In this document: positions 1 through 8,737 of the stretch, in pieces
Layout: every line of letters begins with the position of its first letter
How positions within the stretch are numbered: position 1 is the stretch's first letter
Source of the DNA: Bacillota bacterium
GTDB lineage: Bacteria; Bacillota; Clostridia; Christensenellales; CAG-138
Length of the DNA: 64,000 nucleotides
Assembly: GCA_023459335.1 (NCBI GenBank)
Contig: JAEWUO010000038.1
Location: 1 to 64,000, forward strand
Reading direction: 5' to 3'
Translations under genes and position numbers: made by a program
Notes under the pieces: generated by a model
Databases searched by the model: none
What the model was told of the DNA's origin: nothing
What the model saw: only the letters and a program-made list of their open reading frames with translations

Positions 1-2
1 AC

Positions 3-110
3 CCAGAATCATTCCAAAAAGCTGATGCGAAACACGCGTTTCTGAACCGCTGGCAGAAGAAAAACGCGGCGTTTTTCCCGCCGCAGAGCGGGAACGGAAC
101 GCAGGCATGA
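3..110 (+). CDS. 3' end of an unidentified upstream gene (cut by window edge)
   Basis: An open frame runs from the window edge to a TGA at 108-110 and overlaps the ATG of the next gene as ATGA, the usual sign of translational coupling. The 35 visible residues (ending in QSGNGTQA) show no recognisable domain. The ATGA overlap is the main reason to call it real; the fragment is too short to name. The start lies outside the window. Confidence 0.4.
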   Translation, partial: PESFQKADAKHAFLNRWQKKNAAFFPPQSGNGTQA

Positions 111-1309
111 CGAGCTCTCCGAGCGAACGGCTGGAACAGGGCGTAAAATATCTGGTCGACGAGCGCAGGATCGTCAGCGGCATTGCGGTTTCCTACGGCG
201 ACCCCGCGCGCGGCGAGGCGTTCTGCCGCGGAAACCTGCGCGAGGTGCGGCTGGAAGCGGGCGCGTTCGTGCCCGACGAAGCGCCGATGAAAACGGATTC
301 CGTGTTCGACCTTGCGTCGGTGACGAAACTCTTTACCTGCATCGCGGTATTACAGCTGATCGAGCGCGGCAAACTCCGGCTGGATACGTCGTTCGGGCGC
401 GTCGACCGGCGGTTTTCGCATATCGCGGACGTAACGATCGAAGAACTGCTTTCTTTTCGCCCGGGGTTGCAGACCGCGGCGCGGATGGACGCGGCTTCGT
501 CCGCGGACGAAGCGGAAGCGCTCCTGCTCGATATCCGGATCGGACCTTCGCCCGTGCGTAAGTTTTATACCGACATGGGCGCGATGGCGCTCAAATATGC
601 GATTGAATCCGCGGCGGACTGTGCGCTTTGGGAGTACCTGCGGGATTTCGTCATCCGCCCGCTCGGCATGACGCGCACGTTCGCCGAAGTGCCGCAAGAA
701 CTGCTTGGCGAAACGGAAAACTGCAATTACGAAAGGCGCATCGTCAACGGCGCATTCCGTCTGGATACGGACTGTCCGCCCGGCACGGTACACGACCCCA
801 AAGCGCGGCTGCTCAACAAAGGCCGTCCTGCGCCCTGCGGGCACGCAGGGCTGTTTTCGAGTCTCGACGACATGACGCGGCTCGCGCGCGGGCTTCTGGG
901 CGGCGCGCTGCTGAGCCGAAAAACGCTGCTCGAAATCGGCGTGAACCGCACGGGCGGTAAACTGCCGGACGGAAGCGATTCACAGTACATGGGTTATCTG
1001 TGCTATTCCAAACAGCCCGATCAGACGTTCAGCGAGGTGCCGGCGTATTTCGGGGCGCGCACCATTGCGCTCAACGGCTTTACGGGCAATCACTTTTCTG
1101 TCGATCCGGAGAAAAACCAGTTCATGATCCTGCTCGCCAATCGCATCCACAACCGCGCGACGACGGTGACCGGACGCGCCAACCCGGAGGATCAAACGGA
1201 AACCATCCTCTGGGACGACGGCAGGCGGTATATCGTCTCCCAGAACTTCGTTTACACAAAGGATCGATTTCTCAAGAACCATATCGGGGAAATACTGACG
1301 TCTTACTGA
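107..1309 (+). CDS. beta-lactamase-family serine hydrolase (class C / esterase type)
   Basis: 400 residues. The active-site SxxK motif is ASVTK (Ser71, Lys74) and the second motif is Y154-T-D, the YxN/YxD position of class C beta-lactamases, DD-peptidases and related esterases. The third box appears as GFTGNHFS in place of the usual HTG. There is no signal peptide or membrane segment, so it is probably cytoplasmic and more likely an esterase or peptidase-like hydrolase than an antibiotic resistance enzyme. It overlaps the preceding frame by four bases (ATGA), so it is probably the last gene of an operon, closed by the terminator at 1319-1357. The fold is well supported; the substrate is unknown. 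Confidence 0.85.
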   Translation: MTSSPSERLEQGVKYLVDERRIVSGIAVSYGDPARGEAFCRGNLREVRLEAGAFVPDEAPMKTDSVFDLASVTKLFTCIAVLQLIERGKLRLDTSFGRVDRRFSHIADVTIEELLSFRPGLQTAARMDAASSADEAEALLLDIRIGPSPVRKFYTDMGAMALKYAIESAADCALWEYLRDFVIRPLGMTRTFAEVPQELLGETENCNYERRIVNGAFRLDTDCPPGTVHDPKARLLNKGRPAPCGHAGLFSSLDDMTRLARGLLGGALLSRKTLLEIGVNRTGGKLPDGSDSQYMGYLCYSKQPDQTFSEVPAYFGARTIALNGFTGNHFSVDPEKNQFMILLANRIHNRATTVTGRANPEDQTETILWDDGRRYIVSQNFVYTKDRFLKNHIGEILTSY

Positions 1310-1318
1310 ACGCCGGGT

Positions 1319-1357
1319 ATACAAAAAGCGGCGCCGGCAACGCGCCGCTTTTTGTAT
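1319..1357. terminator. bidirectional intrinsic terminator
   Basis: AAAAAGCGGCGC (1323-1334) pairs perfectly with GCGCCGCTTTTT (1342-1353) around a 7-nt loop, and the pairing extends outward through ATAC/GTAT. T tracts on both strands let it serve the serine hydrolase (+) and the DMT transporter (-). Confidence 0.85.
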
Positions 1358-1367
1358 GCGCTGCGGG

Positions 1368-2267
1368 CTATTCCCGCGTTGCGTTATACTCCGCCGTGAG
1401 CCGCCGGGAGGACCGCCGCTCCAGCAGGAGATTGACCGCGAGGCCGAACGTAACCAGAAGCCCGCCTGCGATATTCTGCAGCGAGAAAGCGCCGTCGAGC
1501 AGCGCGTCCAGCAGCACGCCCGTGAAAACCTGGCCGACGAACAGCAGGAGCGTGATGTACAGCTGCGGAATCCTCACCGCTACGACGCTGCTCAGCCCTA
1601 CGGTCATCACGCCGATCGCGCCGCCGAGGTAGATCCACCAGTCCGGCGAGAAGGAAAAGCGCACGATGGCGGGATCTCCGAGGCCGAAGAGAAGAAACAC
1701 CGGAATCGCGGTTGCAAGGCCGCAGACATAGTTGAAAAACGTGCTGATCGATATGCTCGTGTTGTTTGCCAGCCGCGCATTGTAGGCGCGGGAAATGACG
1801 AGCAGAATACCGGAACCGAATACCGCGAACACTGGCCAGAGCTTGAATTCCGCGCCCATCATCCAGGCGATGCCGCCCGCGACGAGCAGGATACCGGGGA
1901 TCTGGTGCGCCCGGAAGGGATGCTTTTTCATGCCGAACAAACCGAATTGATCGACCAGCACGCCCGCGACGCTCTGTCCGAACAGCCCCAGCGCGAGAAT
2001 CGCCGATACACTGATCTTTCCGAACGCGGAGTTCGTCGCTGCCGTGGTGGCTACGCCGATGACCCCGCCGATATACAGATACCACGGCTGCGCTTTTTGA
2101 AATGGCTTTTCGTGCCGGAACAGAATAATCGCGCCGATGAGGATCAGGCCGACGATATGGATGACGACCGTCGCCGCATACACGCCGTACAGCGTGGTCA
2201 GGCCGCCGTTGACGGTGATCATGACGGCGACGAGCACGCCGATGAGCAAGGATACCAGATAATACAT
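1368..2267 (-). CDS. DMT-family transporter, duplicated DUF606/YdcZ type
   Basis: About 299 residues of almost continuous hydrophobic helices (about ten), beginning MYYLVSLLIGVLVAVMI. The two halves resemble each other in the way of fused YdcZ (DUF606) half-proteins, for example GGLTTLYGVYAATVVIH in the first half. The family consists of inner-membrane drug/metabolite exporters; the substrate here is unknown. The ATG at 2267 is chosen because GGAG lies 6 nt upstream; the frame also stays open further upstream (ATG 2279). It is divergent from a Crp/Fnr-type regulator, with an operator-like palindrome between them, so that regulator probably controls it. Confidence 0.8.
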   Translation of the reverse strand: MYYLVSLLIGVLVAVMITVNGGLTTLYGVYAATVVIHIVGLILIGAIILFRHEKPFQKAQPWYLYIGGVIGVATTAATNSAFGKISVSAILALGLFGQSVAGVLVDQFGLFGMKKHPFRAHQIPGILLVAGGIAWMMGAEFKLWPVFAVFGSGILLVISRAYNARLANNTSISISTFFNYVCGLATAIPVFLLFGLGDPAIVRFSFSPDWWIYLGGAIGVMTVGLSSVVAVRIPQLYITLLLFVGQVFTGVLLDALLDGAFSLQNIAGGLLVTFGLAVNLLLERRSSRRLTAEYNATRE

Positions 2268-2311
2268 ACGTTTCTCCATGCCGGTCTTTTCGGCGCGGCG
2301 AGATGGTTCGA

Positions 2312-2359
2312 TAGGTTGAGTATAGCCCCGCTTCTTGACAGGACATATGACATATGTCA
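2312..2359 (-). promoter_or_regulatory. promoter of the DMT gene with a Crp/Fnr-type operator at -41.5
   Basis: The perfect 12-bp palindrome TGACATATGTCA occupies 2348-2359. On the minus strand a -10 box TATACT lies at 2324-2319, giving a start near 2312 and placing the palindrome centre at -41.5, the class II activator position for Crp/Fnr proteins. No good -35 box is present, as expected for an activated promoter. The link to the adjacent regulator is inferred. Confidence 0.5.
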
Positions 2360-2398
2360 CACTGATTGCAGGATCATCCTTTATAAGAAAGCGGAATT

Positions 2399-3052
2399 AT
2401 GCAAAAGCAAAAACTGCCGTCTCCGTATTATGAAAAGCTCGCTGAGTACGATCTCGGCGGGATCGACCCCTCCGGCGCGCTGTTCATCCGGTTTGCGCGC
2501 GGCGAGTGGTTTCTGCGCGAAGGGCAGCAGATTGAATACCTCTACATCCTCCTCTCCGGCAAGGCGAAGGTATGCATGAGCGAGGAAGGCGGCCGCAACC
2601 TGCTGCTGTGTTACTATGTCTCCGAGGGCATCATGGGAGATGTGGAGCTCATGATGGGCAGACGGGAAGCCATCTCCTCTGTGCAGGCGGTCACTCCGGT
2701 CCTTTGTATCGGCCTGCCGCTCGCCATATACGCGCCGACGTTTCTGGCACATCTTCCGTTCGTGCTCCGCCTGGGGCGCGGGCTCGCAATCAAGCTGCAT
2801 TCAAGCGTCGAGAGTACCACGGAGATCATACTGCGCCCGTTTTCGGCGCGCCTTTGCGGATATCTTCTCGCCGGCGCGCAGAACGGCGTGTTTTCCGAGC
2901 GGCTGACGGACGTATCCGAACAGCTCGGCGTCAGTTACCGGCACTTGCTGCGCTCGCTCCGCTCGCTCTGCGAGGAGGGGCTGGTGGAACGGAGGGCAGA
3001 TGGGTATCATTTATTAGACGAACAGGAATTGCGCAAAAAAGCCGCTGCATGA
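2399..3052 (+). CDS. Crp/Fnr-family transcriptional regulator
   Basis: 217 residues. The N-terminal half is a cyclic-nucleotide-binding-type beta roll (FARGEWFLREGQQIEYLYIL, then GIMGDVELMMG). The C-terminal third is a winged helix (DVSEQLGVSYRHLLRSLRSL) followed by EEGLVERR. The architecture and length match YeiL/Crp-type regulators. There are no cysteines arranged like the Fnr iron-sulfur cluster, and the consensus cAMP-contacting Arg is not obvious, so the effector is unknown. It is divergent from the DMT transporter and probably activates it through the palindrome at 2348-2359. Confidence 0.9.
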   Translation: MQKQKLPSPYYEKLAEYDLGGIDPSGALFIRFARGEWFLREGQQIEYLYILLSGKAKVCMSEEGGRNLLLCYYVSEGIMGDVELMMGRREAISSVQAVTPVLCIGLPLAIYAPTFLAHLPFVLRLGRGLAIKLHSSVESTTEIILRPFSARLCGYLLAGAQNGVFSERLTDVSEQLGVSYRHLLRSLRSLCEEGLVERRADGYHLLDEQELRKKAAA

Positions 3053-3073
3053 CTCATCAGCAGCGGCTTTTTT
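3041..3073. terminator. bidirectional terminator overlapping the regulator stop codon
   Basis: GCCGCTGC (3041-3048) pairs with GCAGCGGC (3060-3067), followed by six T on the plus strand and preceded by six A. It serves the Crp/Fnr gene (+) and the convergent membrane protein/methyltransferase gene (-). Confidence 0.85.
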
Positions 3074-3082
3074 ATTATATGA

Positions 3083-5479
3083 TCACTTTTTCGGCTTGAC
3101 GGCGCGGGTTGCGATAAACGTCGGAATACGGTACTCGTGCAGTCTGCCGGTGCCGTTATAATCCTCAAACAGATCTGTGATCACAAGCCCAGCTTTGAGC
3201 TGGCCGCCGACCTGTTCCTCGAAGGTATGGGAAAACTGCACGCCGTCGTCGTTGTTGACGCATTCTTCATACAGCGCTTCGTCCGCCAGCGGATCAAAAG
3301 GCAGCTTGTGTTTCAGCGTGGTCTCCTCGTCGTCGAAGATATAATTGATCCCGTTGTCCATACCCGCGAGCAGGATGCCGCCGGGCTTTAAAATTCGGAA
3401 GCATTCGCGCCAGAGCGGTTCGACCTCGCGGATATAGCAGTTCGAGACGGGATGTACGATGACGTCGAAAGTACAGTTCGCAAACGGCAGCGGCTGAGAC
3501 ATATCCGCGCGAACAACGTCGATGGGATACCCTTCGCGCTTTGCTACCATGCGTTCGCTTTCGAGCTGACGCTCGGAATAATCCAGCACCGTGCATTTCG
3601 CGCCCGCCGCGGCAAAGAGCGGCATCTGCTGCCCGCCGCCGCACGCGAGACCCAGAAGATCCAACCCTTTCAGGTTGGGGAACCACGCCTGCGGAACGGG
3701 TTTGGTGGGCGTCAGCACGATGCTCCAGCGGCCTTGTTTTGCCGACAGGAACTGTTCGTGCGTGATCGGAAGGCCCCACTCCCAGCCGTTTTCGACCCAG
3801 CGGTCGACTGTTTTGGAATTGACATCCTGATAAGATTCTTGCATGTGGTCTTTTTCCTTTGCAATATTCTCGTTTTGCGCCGTCGTCATCGCTGCGAACA
3901 GGCCGCCGCGATCGTCAGGTTTGCTGTCGACGGGCGGAGCTTCCCCCGCGCCCGACGTGTTCGCGTTGACGCACACCGCGTTCTGCGGAACATGTTTCGT
4001 CCGCCGCCGGGAACCGACGATGGCGAAAAATCCGTAAGCCGCGAAGATCATCAAAAACGGCATGGCAAAGTAGCGGTACCGCGTTTGAATCTCGATGAAG
4101 AGATGCACGCCCATCCAGCCGAGCAGGATAAGGAGCAACAGATCGCCTGCGCCGCCGCGCCGCCGCAGCAGCCCGCCGATCCAGGCAAACAGGAACAGCG
4201 CCGCGACATAGAAGAAGTCCAGCAGCGTATAAGCCTTCACCAAAACGGAAAGGTCCTCCGGCACGGATTCCATGCCGAAAAACGGCCAGCCGAAACTCGT
4301 ATCTTTCACCATCCAGGTACGCAAAATCTTCACGTCAAAAAGGCCCGCAAGATCGTCCTGTCCAAGCCGTTCGCGGATGATCTTCCAGCAAAACGCCGCC
4401 TGCTCGCTCTCCGGCTGGTCCATGACCATACCGTAGTCGCTTTCGGAATATGCGCCTCCCGTCTCGGGATTCAAGCCGACGACGACTTTGGAAAGGCTCG
4501 TCCCTTCCAGCATATCGCCGCTGAGCAGCCCAGCCGAACGCATCCAGGCATCCGCTCCCGTGCGCAGGCCGAAAAACGCGGCGGAAAACGCAACGGCGAT
4601 AATACAAAGCCGCAGCAATTCCTTTTTTTGACGCAGCGAGGAAAAAAACAGCACAAGCCAGAAGATGCCGAACGCAATCAGGGTTGTGATCGTTGACGGA
4701 TGCGCATAATGGCTCAGCAGTATCATCAGCCCGGAGAGCGCGGCGAACACGCCCGCACGGACGCGGCGCGCGGAGGAGAACGCGAAAAGCAGAAACAGGA
4801 TCGACGTCAGCGCAAAAAACACGGCAAGATGCTGATTGCTCGTTACCTGCGAAAACACGATGTTCGCGGGATATAGAGCGAATAAAAAACCCGCCGCGGG
4901 CGCGCTGCCCTCGTCGAACCGCCGCGCGACGAGATAGACCATTACGCTCGAAAGCGAAGTAATCACGCACTCCGCGAGCTGTAAGGACCGCGTGCTCGCG
5001 CCGAAGACGAGCATGATCAGGCCGTTGAGCGTGCCGAGACCCGAAAAACTCGCAATCTGATATCCTGCGGAAATCGAGGCAACGTACGCAAAATCGCCGC
5101 GCGCAAACGCAATGCCCATATCGACGTAGTTCGCAAAATCGTTTTGGGGAACATATTGTACGCGGGAGTAGAAATACAGCCTTGGCGCGAGCGCGAGGAG
5201 GAAGATCACGAGCGCCCAGAGCCACGGTCTGCGCTTGATCTCGCAATTTGTCCGGCGGAGAATCAGCACGAACGCCGCGAAGAACAGCAGATACGCAAGC
5301 AGAATCCAGCCGAAAAGCGGCGTTGTCAAAAACTCCTCGCGGATGATGTAGGTGAAATACTTATAGCGGATGATAATGTATCCGACAAACGCCAGGAACA
5401 CGATCGTGATGAATATGGACGCCAGGCGGGAGAATCCTTTTTTCCCGCTCCGGTCAAAAAACAGGCTGTCTGGGCGCAT
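3083..5479 (-). CDS. GT-C/PMT-type membrane protein fused in frame to a SAM-dependent methyltransferase
   Basis: 798 residues from the ATG at 5479 (GGAG seven bases upstream). The first ~510 residues form a polytopic PMT/ArnT-like glycosyltransferase with about ten helices and an acidic loop after the third helix (VPQNDFANYVDMG), typical of GT-C enzymes using polyprenyl-linked sugars. After a ~60-residue hydrophilic linker rich in Asn, Gly and Pro comes a complete class I methyltransferase of about 253 residues, beginning MQESYQDVNSKTVDRW, with motif I LLGLACGGGQ and a later RILKPGG. No stop separates the parts. An internal ATG at 3844 with AAAGGA ten bases upstream could also produce the methyltransferase alone. 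Either a true fusion or two genes joined by loss of a stop. Confidence 0.75.
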   Translation of the reverse strand: MRPDSLFFDRSGKKGFSRLASIFITIVFLAFVGYIIIRYKYFTYIIREEFLTTPLFGWILLAYLLFFAAFVLILRRTNCEIKRRPWLWALVIFLLALAPRLYFYSRVQYVPQNDFANYVDMGIAFARGDFAYVASISAGYQIASFSGLGTLNGLIMLVFGASTRSLQLAECVITSLSSVMVYLVARRFDEGSAPAAGFLFALYPANIVFSQVTSNQHLAVFFALTSILFLLFAFSSARRVRAGVFAALSGLMILLSHYAHPSTITTLIAFGIFWLVLFFSSLRQKKELLRLCIIAVAFSAAFFGLRTGADAWMRSAGLLSGDMLEGTSLSKVVVGLNPETGGAYSESDYGMVMDQPESEQAAFCWKIIRERLGQDDLAGLFDVKILRTWMVKDTSFGWPFFGMESVPEDLSVLVKAYTLLDFFYVAALFLFAWIGGLLRRRGGAGDLLLLILLGWMGVHLFIEIQTRYRYFAMPFLMIFAAYGFFAIVGSRRRTKHVPQNAVCVNANTSGAGEAPPVDSKPDDRGGLFAAMTTAQNENIAKEKDHMQESYQDVNSKTVDRWVENGWEWGLPITHEQFLSAKQGRWSIVLTPTKPVPQAWFPNLKGLDLLGLACGGGQQMPLFAAAGAKCTVLDYSERQLESERMVAKREGYPIDVVRADMSQPLPFANCTFDVIVHPVSNCYIREVEPLWRECFRILKPGGILLAGMDNGINYIFDDEETTLKHKLPFDPLADEALYEECVNNDDGVQFSHTFEEQVGGQLKAGLVITDLFEDYNGTGRLHEYRIPTFIATRAVKPKK

Positions 5480-5626
5480 AGGTCGACTCCTTTTTTGTTG
5501 CCATTCGTCTGGTAGTAGTATAAACACTATCGAAAACAGCGTCAAACCAAAGTTGGCGTTTCAAACGCGCATCGGGCGACCAGGCGGCGTTTGTGCGCAA
5601 GTCACCGTGCATAAAACCCGTGTCCG

Positions 5627-5685
5627 TTGCATTTATTCCGACGTTTCGCTATACTAATAAGTACTTTTTGAGCAATTCACGGAGG
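5627..5685 (+). promoter_or_regulatory. trxB promoter and ribosome site
   Basis: TTGCAT (5627-5632), 17 bp, TATACT (5650-5655), then GGAGG at 5681-5685 five bases before the ATG. A clear sigma-A type promoter. The remainder of 5480-5690 shows no gene. Confidence 0.75.
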
Positions 5686-5690
5686 TTTCC

Positions 5691-6605
5691 ATGCATTCTG
5701 ATATCGCAATCATCGGCGGCGGGCCTGCCGGACTGACAGCGGGGCTTTACGCGGCGCGCGGCGGCGCGAGCGTCACCCTCTATGAAGAGCTGTTTCCCGG
5801 CGGTCAGATCGCAAAGACGCCGCTTGTGGAGAATTATCCCGGTTTTCCGGACGGCGTGGTCGGCTACGAGGTCGGTTCGCTGATTCAGAAGCAGGCGGAA
5901 AAGTTTGGTTTGAAGGTGGAATACGCGGGCGCGACCGGATTGGTGCTGTGTGAAAATCCTAAACGCATCCTGCTGCCCGATCGGGAGGATACCGCGAAAG
6001 CCGTCATTCTCTGCATGGGCGCTCATGCGCGCACCCTTGGCATTCCGCGCGAGGAGGAACTCGTCGGCGCGGGCGTGAGCTATTGCGCGACCTGCGACGG
6101 CGCGTTCTTCAAGGAAAAAGCGGTCGCGGTTGTCGGCGGCGGGGATACAGCGGTTTCGGACGCGCTTTATCTATCCCGCTTCTGTACGAGTGTAACCATT
6201 GTTCACCGGCGGGACGAATTCCGCGCGGCCGCCGTGCTCGCGGAAAAAGCGAAGGAAACGCCGAATATCCATCTTGCGCTCTCCTGCGTGCCCGTCTCTC
6301 TGGTCGGCGAAAAGCAGGTGGAGGGCCTTGAGATCCGCGACCTGAAAACGGGGGAAACCCGCGTCGTTCCGGCTTCCGGCGTATTCGTCGCGGTCGGCAT
6401 TACGCCGCAGACGGATCTGGTAAAAAACATCGTGATATTGAACGAAGCCGGCAGTATCGTCACCGATGCGCTGATGAAGACGAACATCCCCGGCGTTTAC
6501 GCCGCGGGAGATATCCGCAACACGCCGTTAAGGCAGGTGATCACCGCCTGCGCCGACGGCGCCGTCGCCGCAACCAGCGCGCTGGAATTCATATCCTGCC
6601 ACTGA
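5691..6605 (+). CDS. trxB: thioredoxin reductase
   Basis: 304 residues, the usual length. The FAD-binding motif GGGPAGLTAGLYAAR is at the N-terminus, the redox disulfide is C132-A-T-C135, the NADPH motif is VVGGGDTAVSDALYLS, and the C-terminal FAD motif is GVYAAGDIRNTPLRQV. The enzyme passes electrons from NADPH through FAD and the CxxC pair to thioredoxin in the cytoplasm. It has its own promoter and strong GGAGG, and is followed 71 bp later by glmM. Confidence 0.95.
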   Translation: MHSDIAIIGGGPAGLTAGLYAARGGASVTLYEELFPGGQIAKTPLVENYPGFPDGVVGYEVGSLIQKQAEKFGLKVEYAGATGLVLCENPKRILLPDREDTAKAVILCMGAHARTLGIPREEELVGAGVSYCATCDGAFFKEKAVAVVGGGDTAVSDALYLSRFCTSVTIVHRRDEFRAAAVLAEKAKETPNIHLALSCVPVSLVGEKQVEGLEIRDLKTGETRVVPASGVFVAVGITPQTDLVKNIVILNEAGSIVTDALMKTNIPGVYAAGDIRNTPLRQVITACADGAVAATSALEFISCH

Positions 6606-6676
6606 GGGATGTCGTTTTTTACCGCTCAGGGCACGACACGCAATATTTTTTACGACGATGGGAGAATGAATCATAT

Positions 6677-8035
6677 ATGGCAAGACTATTTGGAACCGAC
6701 GGCGTGCGCGGCATCGCAAACCGCGACTTAAGCTGCGAACTGGCGTATCAGATCGGCGCTGTCGGCGCGTATGTGCTGACCAATGAAATGCATTCCCCGC
6801 GCATTCTGGTCGGCATGGACACGAGAAAATCGGGCCCCATGCTCGGCGCCGCGCTTTCGTCGGGCATCTGCTCCGTCGGCGGAGAAGTGCTGGATGTCGG
6901 GGTTATCCCGACGCCGGCGATGGCGTACCTTGTCCGCCTTTACGAAGCGGACGCGGCGGTCATGATCTCCGCGAGCCACAATACGATGGAGTACAACGGC
7001 ATCAAATGGTTCGATAAAAACGGGTTCAAGCTCTCGGACGAGATCGAGGACCGGATCGAGAAAATCATCAAGACCGGGGAAGCCATTCCGAAACCCGTAG
7101 GCCGCGAAGTAGGCCGCATCATCGCGGCCGTACGCGCGAAAAAAGACTACTGCGATCATCTTGTGGAGCAGTCGGAGTACCGTTTCGACGGGCTGCGCAT
7201 CGTCGCGGACTGCGCGAACGGATCCGCTTCGTTCATCGCAAAGGATGTTTTCGAGCAGCTCGGCGCGGAAGTCATTGCGAAATCCTGCGCGCCGGACGGC
7301 ACCAACATCAACGACCACTGCGGCAGCACGCACCCCGAGCGCTTGCAGGAGATGGTGGTCAACTACGGCGCGGATATTGGTTTTGCCTTTGACGGCGACG
7401 CGGACCGGCTGATCTCCTGCGACGAATACGGCAACATCATCGACGGCGACCAGGCGATGGGCATCCTCGCGCTCTCTATGAAGGAGCACGGCACACTGGT
7501 GAAGAACACGCTTGTGCTCACCGTCATGAGCAATCTCGGCCTGAAAAACGCGCTGAAAGAGGCCGGCGTCGACATCGTGGAAACCAAGGTGGGCGACCGG
7601 TACGTGCTCGAGAGCATGCTCCAAAACGGCTATTCCATCGGCGGCGAGCAGAGCGGGCACATCATTCTCCTCAATAAAAACACCACCGGAGACGGGCTGA
7701 TGAGCGCCATCGCGCTGCTCGGCGTCGTCGCCGAATCGAAAAAACGCATCAGCAAGCTCGCGGCGCGGTTTCCGCAGTATCCGCAGGTGCTCGTCAATGT
7801 TGTCGTGGAGAATGAAGTAAAAGCCGCGGCGATGGAGGATGCGGAGCTCACCTCGCTCGCCAGGAATACCGAAGCCGCACTCGGCAAAAAAGGGCGCGTG
7901 CTCATCCGCGCCTCCGGTACGGAACCTCTTGTGCGCATCATGCTGGAGGGTCAGGACGAGCAGGAGATTCTCGATTTTGCGCTCGCGCTCGCGCACGTCA
8001 TCGTCCGCAATTACAACGGGAAGATCCGCACCTGA
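6677..8035 (+). CDS. glmM: phosphoglucosamine mutase
   Basis: 452 residues. It begins ARLFGTDGVRGIAN; the phosphoserine loop is MISASHN (catalytic Ser near residue 100), the magnesium loop is FDGDADRL, the sugar loop contains GGEQSGH, and the phosphate-binding loop is RASGTEPLVR. It converts glucosamine-6-phosphate to glucosamine-1-phosphate for UDP-GlcNAc and peptidoglycan synthesis. Its TGA overlaps the ATG of nth by one base, so the two are coupled. Confidence 0.97.
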   Translation: MARLFGTDGVRGIANRDLSCELAYQIGAVGAYVLTNEMHSPRILVGMDTRKSGPMLGAALSSGICSVGGEVLDVGVIPTPAMAYLVRLYEADAAVMISASHNTMEYNGIKWFDKNGFKLSDEIEDRIEKIIKTGEAIPKPVGREVGRIIAAVRAKKDYCDHLVEQSEYRFDGLRIVADCANGSASFIAKDVFEQLGAEVIAKSCAPDGTNINDHCGSTHPERLQEMVVNYGADIGFAFDGDADRLISCDEYGNIIDGDQAMGILALSMKEHGTLVKNTLVLTVMSNLGLKNALKEAGVDIVETKVGDRYVLESMLQNGYSIGGEQSGHIILLNKNTTGDGLMSAIALLGVVAESKKRISKLAARFPQYPQVLVNVVVENEVKAAAMEDAELTSLARNTEAALGKKGRVLIRASGTEPLVRIMLEGQDEQEILDFALALAHVIVRNYNGKIRT

Positions 8036-8736
8036 TGCTGACGCGCGCACAGAAAACCGAAGCGCTCGCCATTCTCGCGGACACTTATCCGGGCGCGAAA
8101 CCAGCGCTGGAGTTTTCCTCGCCCTTTGAGCTTCTAGTGGCGACCATCCTCTCCGCGCAAAGTACGGACGCGATGGTCAACCAGTGCACGCGGGAACTCT
8201 TCCCCGTTGCCAATACGCCGGAGCAGATCGCCGCGATGACGGAAGAGGAACTCTTTCCTTACATCCAGCGGTGCGGTTTTTTCCGACTGAAAGGGAAACA
8301 TATCCTCGAAACCGCGCGTATTCTCGTGACCCGGTACGGCGGCGAAGTGCCCGCCGATCTTCAAAAACTGCAAACCCTGCCCGGCGTCGGGCGGAAGACA
8401 GCGAATGTCGTCGGCAGCAACGCGTTCGGCATTCCCGCCATCGCGGTGGATACGCATGTGTTTCGGGTCAGTAACCGCATCGGGCTCGCGCGCGCGAGCA
8501 GCGTGGAAAAAACCGAAGAGCAGCTCATGAAAGCCATTCCGCGCGAGGACTGGTCCGCAGCGCATCATTGGCTGATCTATCACGGACGGCAGATCTGTAT
8601 GGCGCGAAAGCCGAAGTGCGAAGTCTGTCCGCTGAACCGTCTTTGTGAATACCGGCAGGCCGCGCTGAAACCGGGTACAAAAAAATCCGTCAAGAAACCG
8701 GCGGCAACAACCACAATCAGGAAAGAACAGGGATAA
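8035..8736 (+). CDS. nth: endonuclease III (DNA glycosylase/AP lyase)
   Basis: 233 residues. The helix-hairpin-helix is LPGVGRKTANVV, with the catalytic Lys; the catalytic Asp is in AVDTHVFRVSNRIGLA. The C-terminal [4Fe-4S] cluster cysteines are in CMARKPKCEVCPLNRLC. The enzyme removes oxidised pyrimidines in base excision repair. A ~20-residue Lys/Thr-rich tail follows the cluster. It overlaps glmM by one base and ends one base before obgE. Confidence 0.97.
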   Translation: MLTRAQKTEALAILADTYPGAKPALEFSSPFELLVATILSAQSTDAMVNQCTRELFPVANTPEQIAAMTEEELFPYIQRCGFFRLKGKHILETARILVTRYGGEVPADLQKLQTLPGVGRKTANVVGSNAFGIPAIAVDTHVFRVSNRIGLARASSVEKTEEQLMKAIPREDWSAAHHWLIYHGRQICMARKPKCEVCPLNRLCEYRQAALKPGTKKSVKKPAATTTIRKEQG

Positions 8737-8737
8737 C

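Noticed and set aside
107..1309. Antibiotic-resistance class C beta-lactamase
   Set aside because: There is no signal peptide and the third active-site box is unlike AmpC; an esterase or peptidase-like role is more likely.
1356..2579. Long plus-strand frame opposite the DMT transporter
   Set aside because: Composition (runs of Arg, Asp, His) is that of antisense to a GC-rich membrane protein gene, and the minus-strand frame has clear helices and a ribosome site.
6728..8050. 440-codon minus-strand frame over glmM
   Set aside because: Shadow of glmM, whose catalytic motifs are all in the plus frame.
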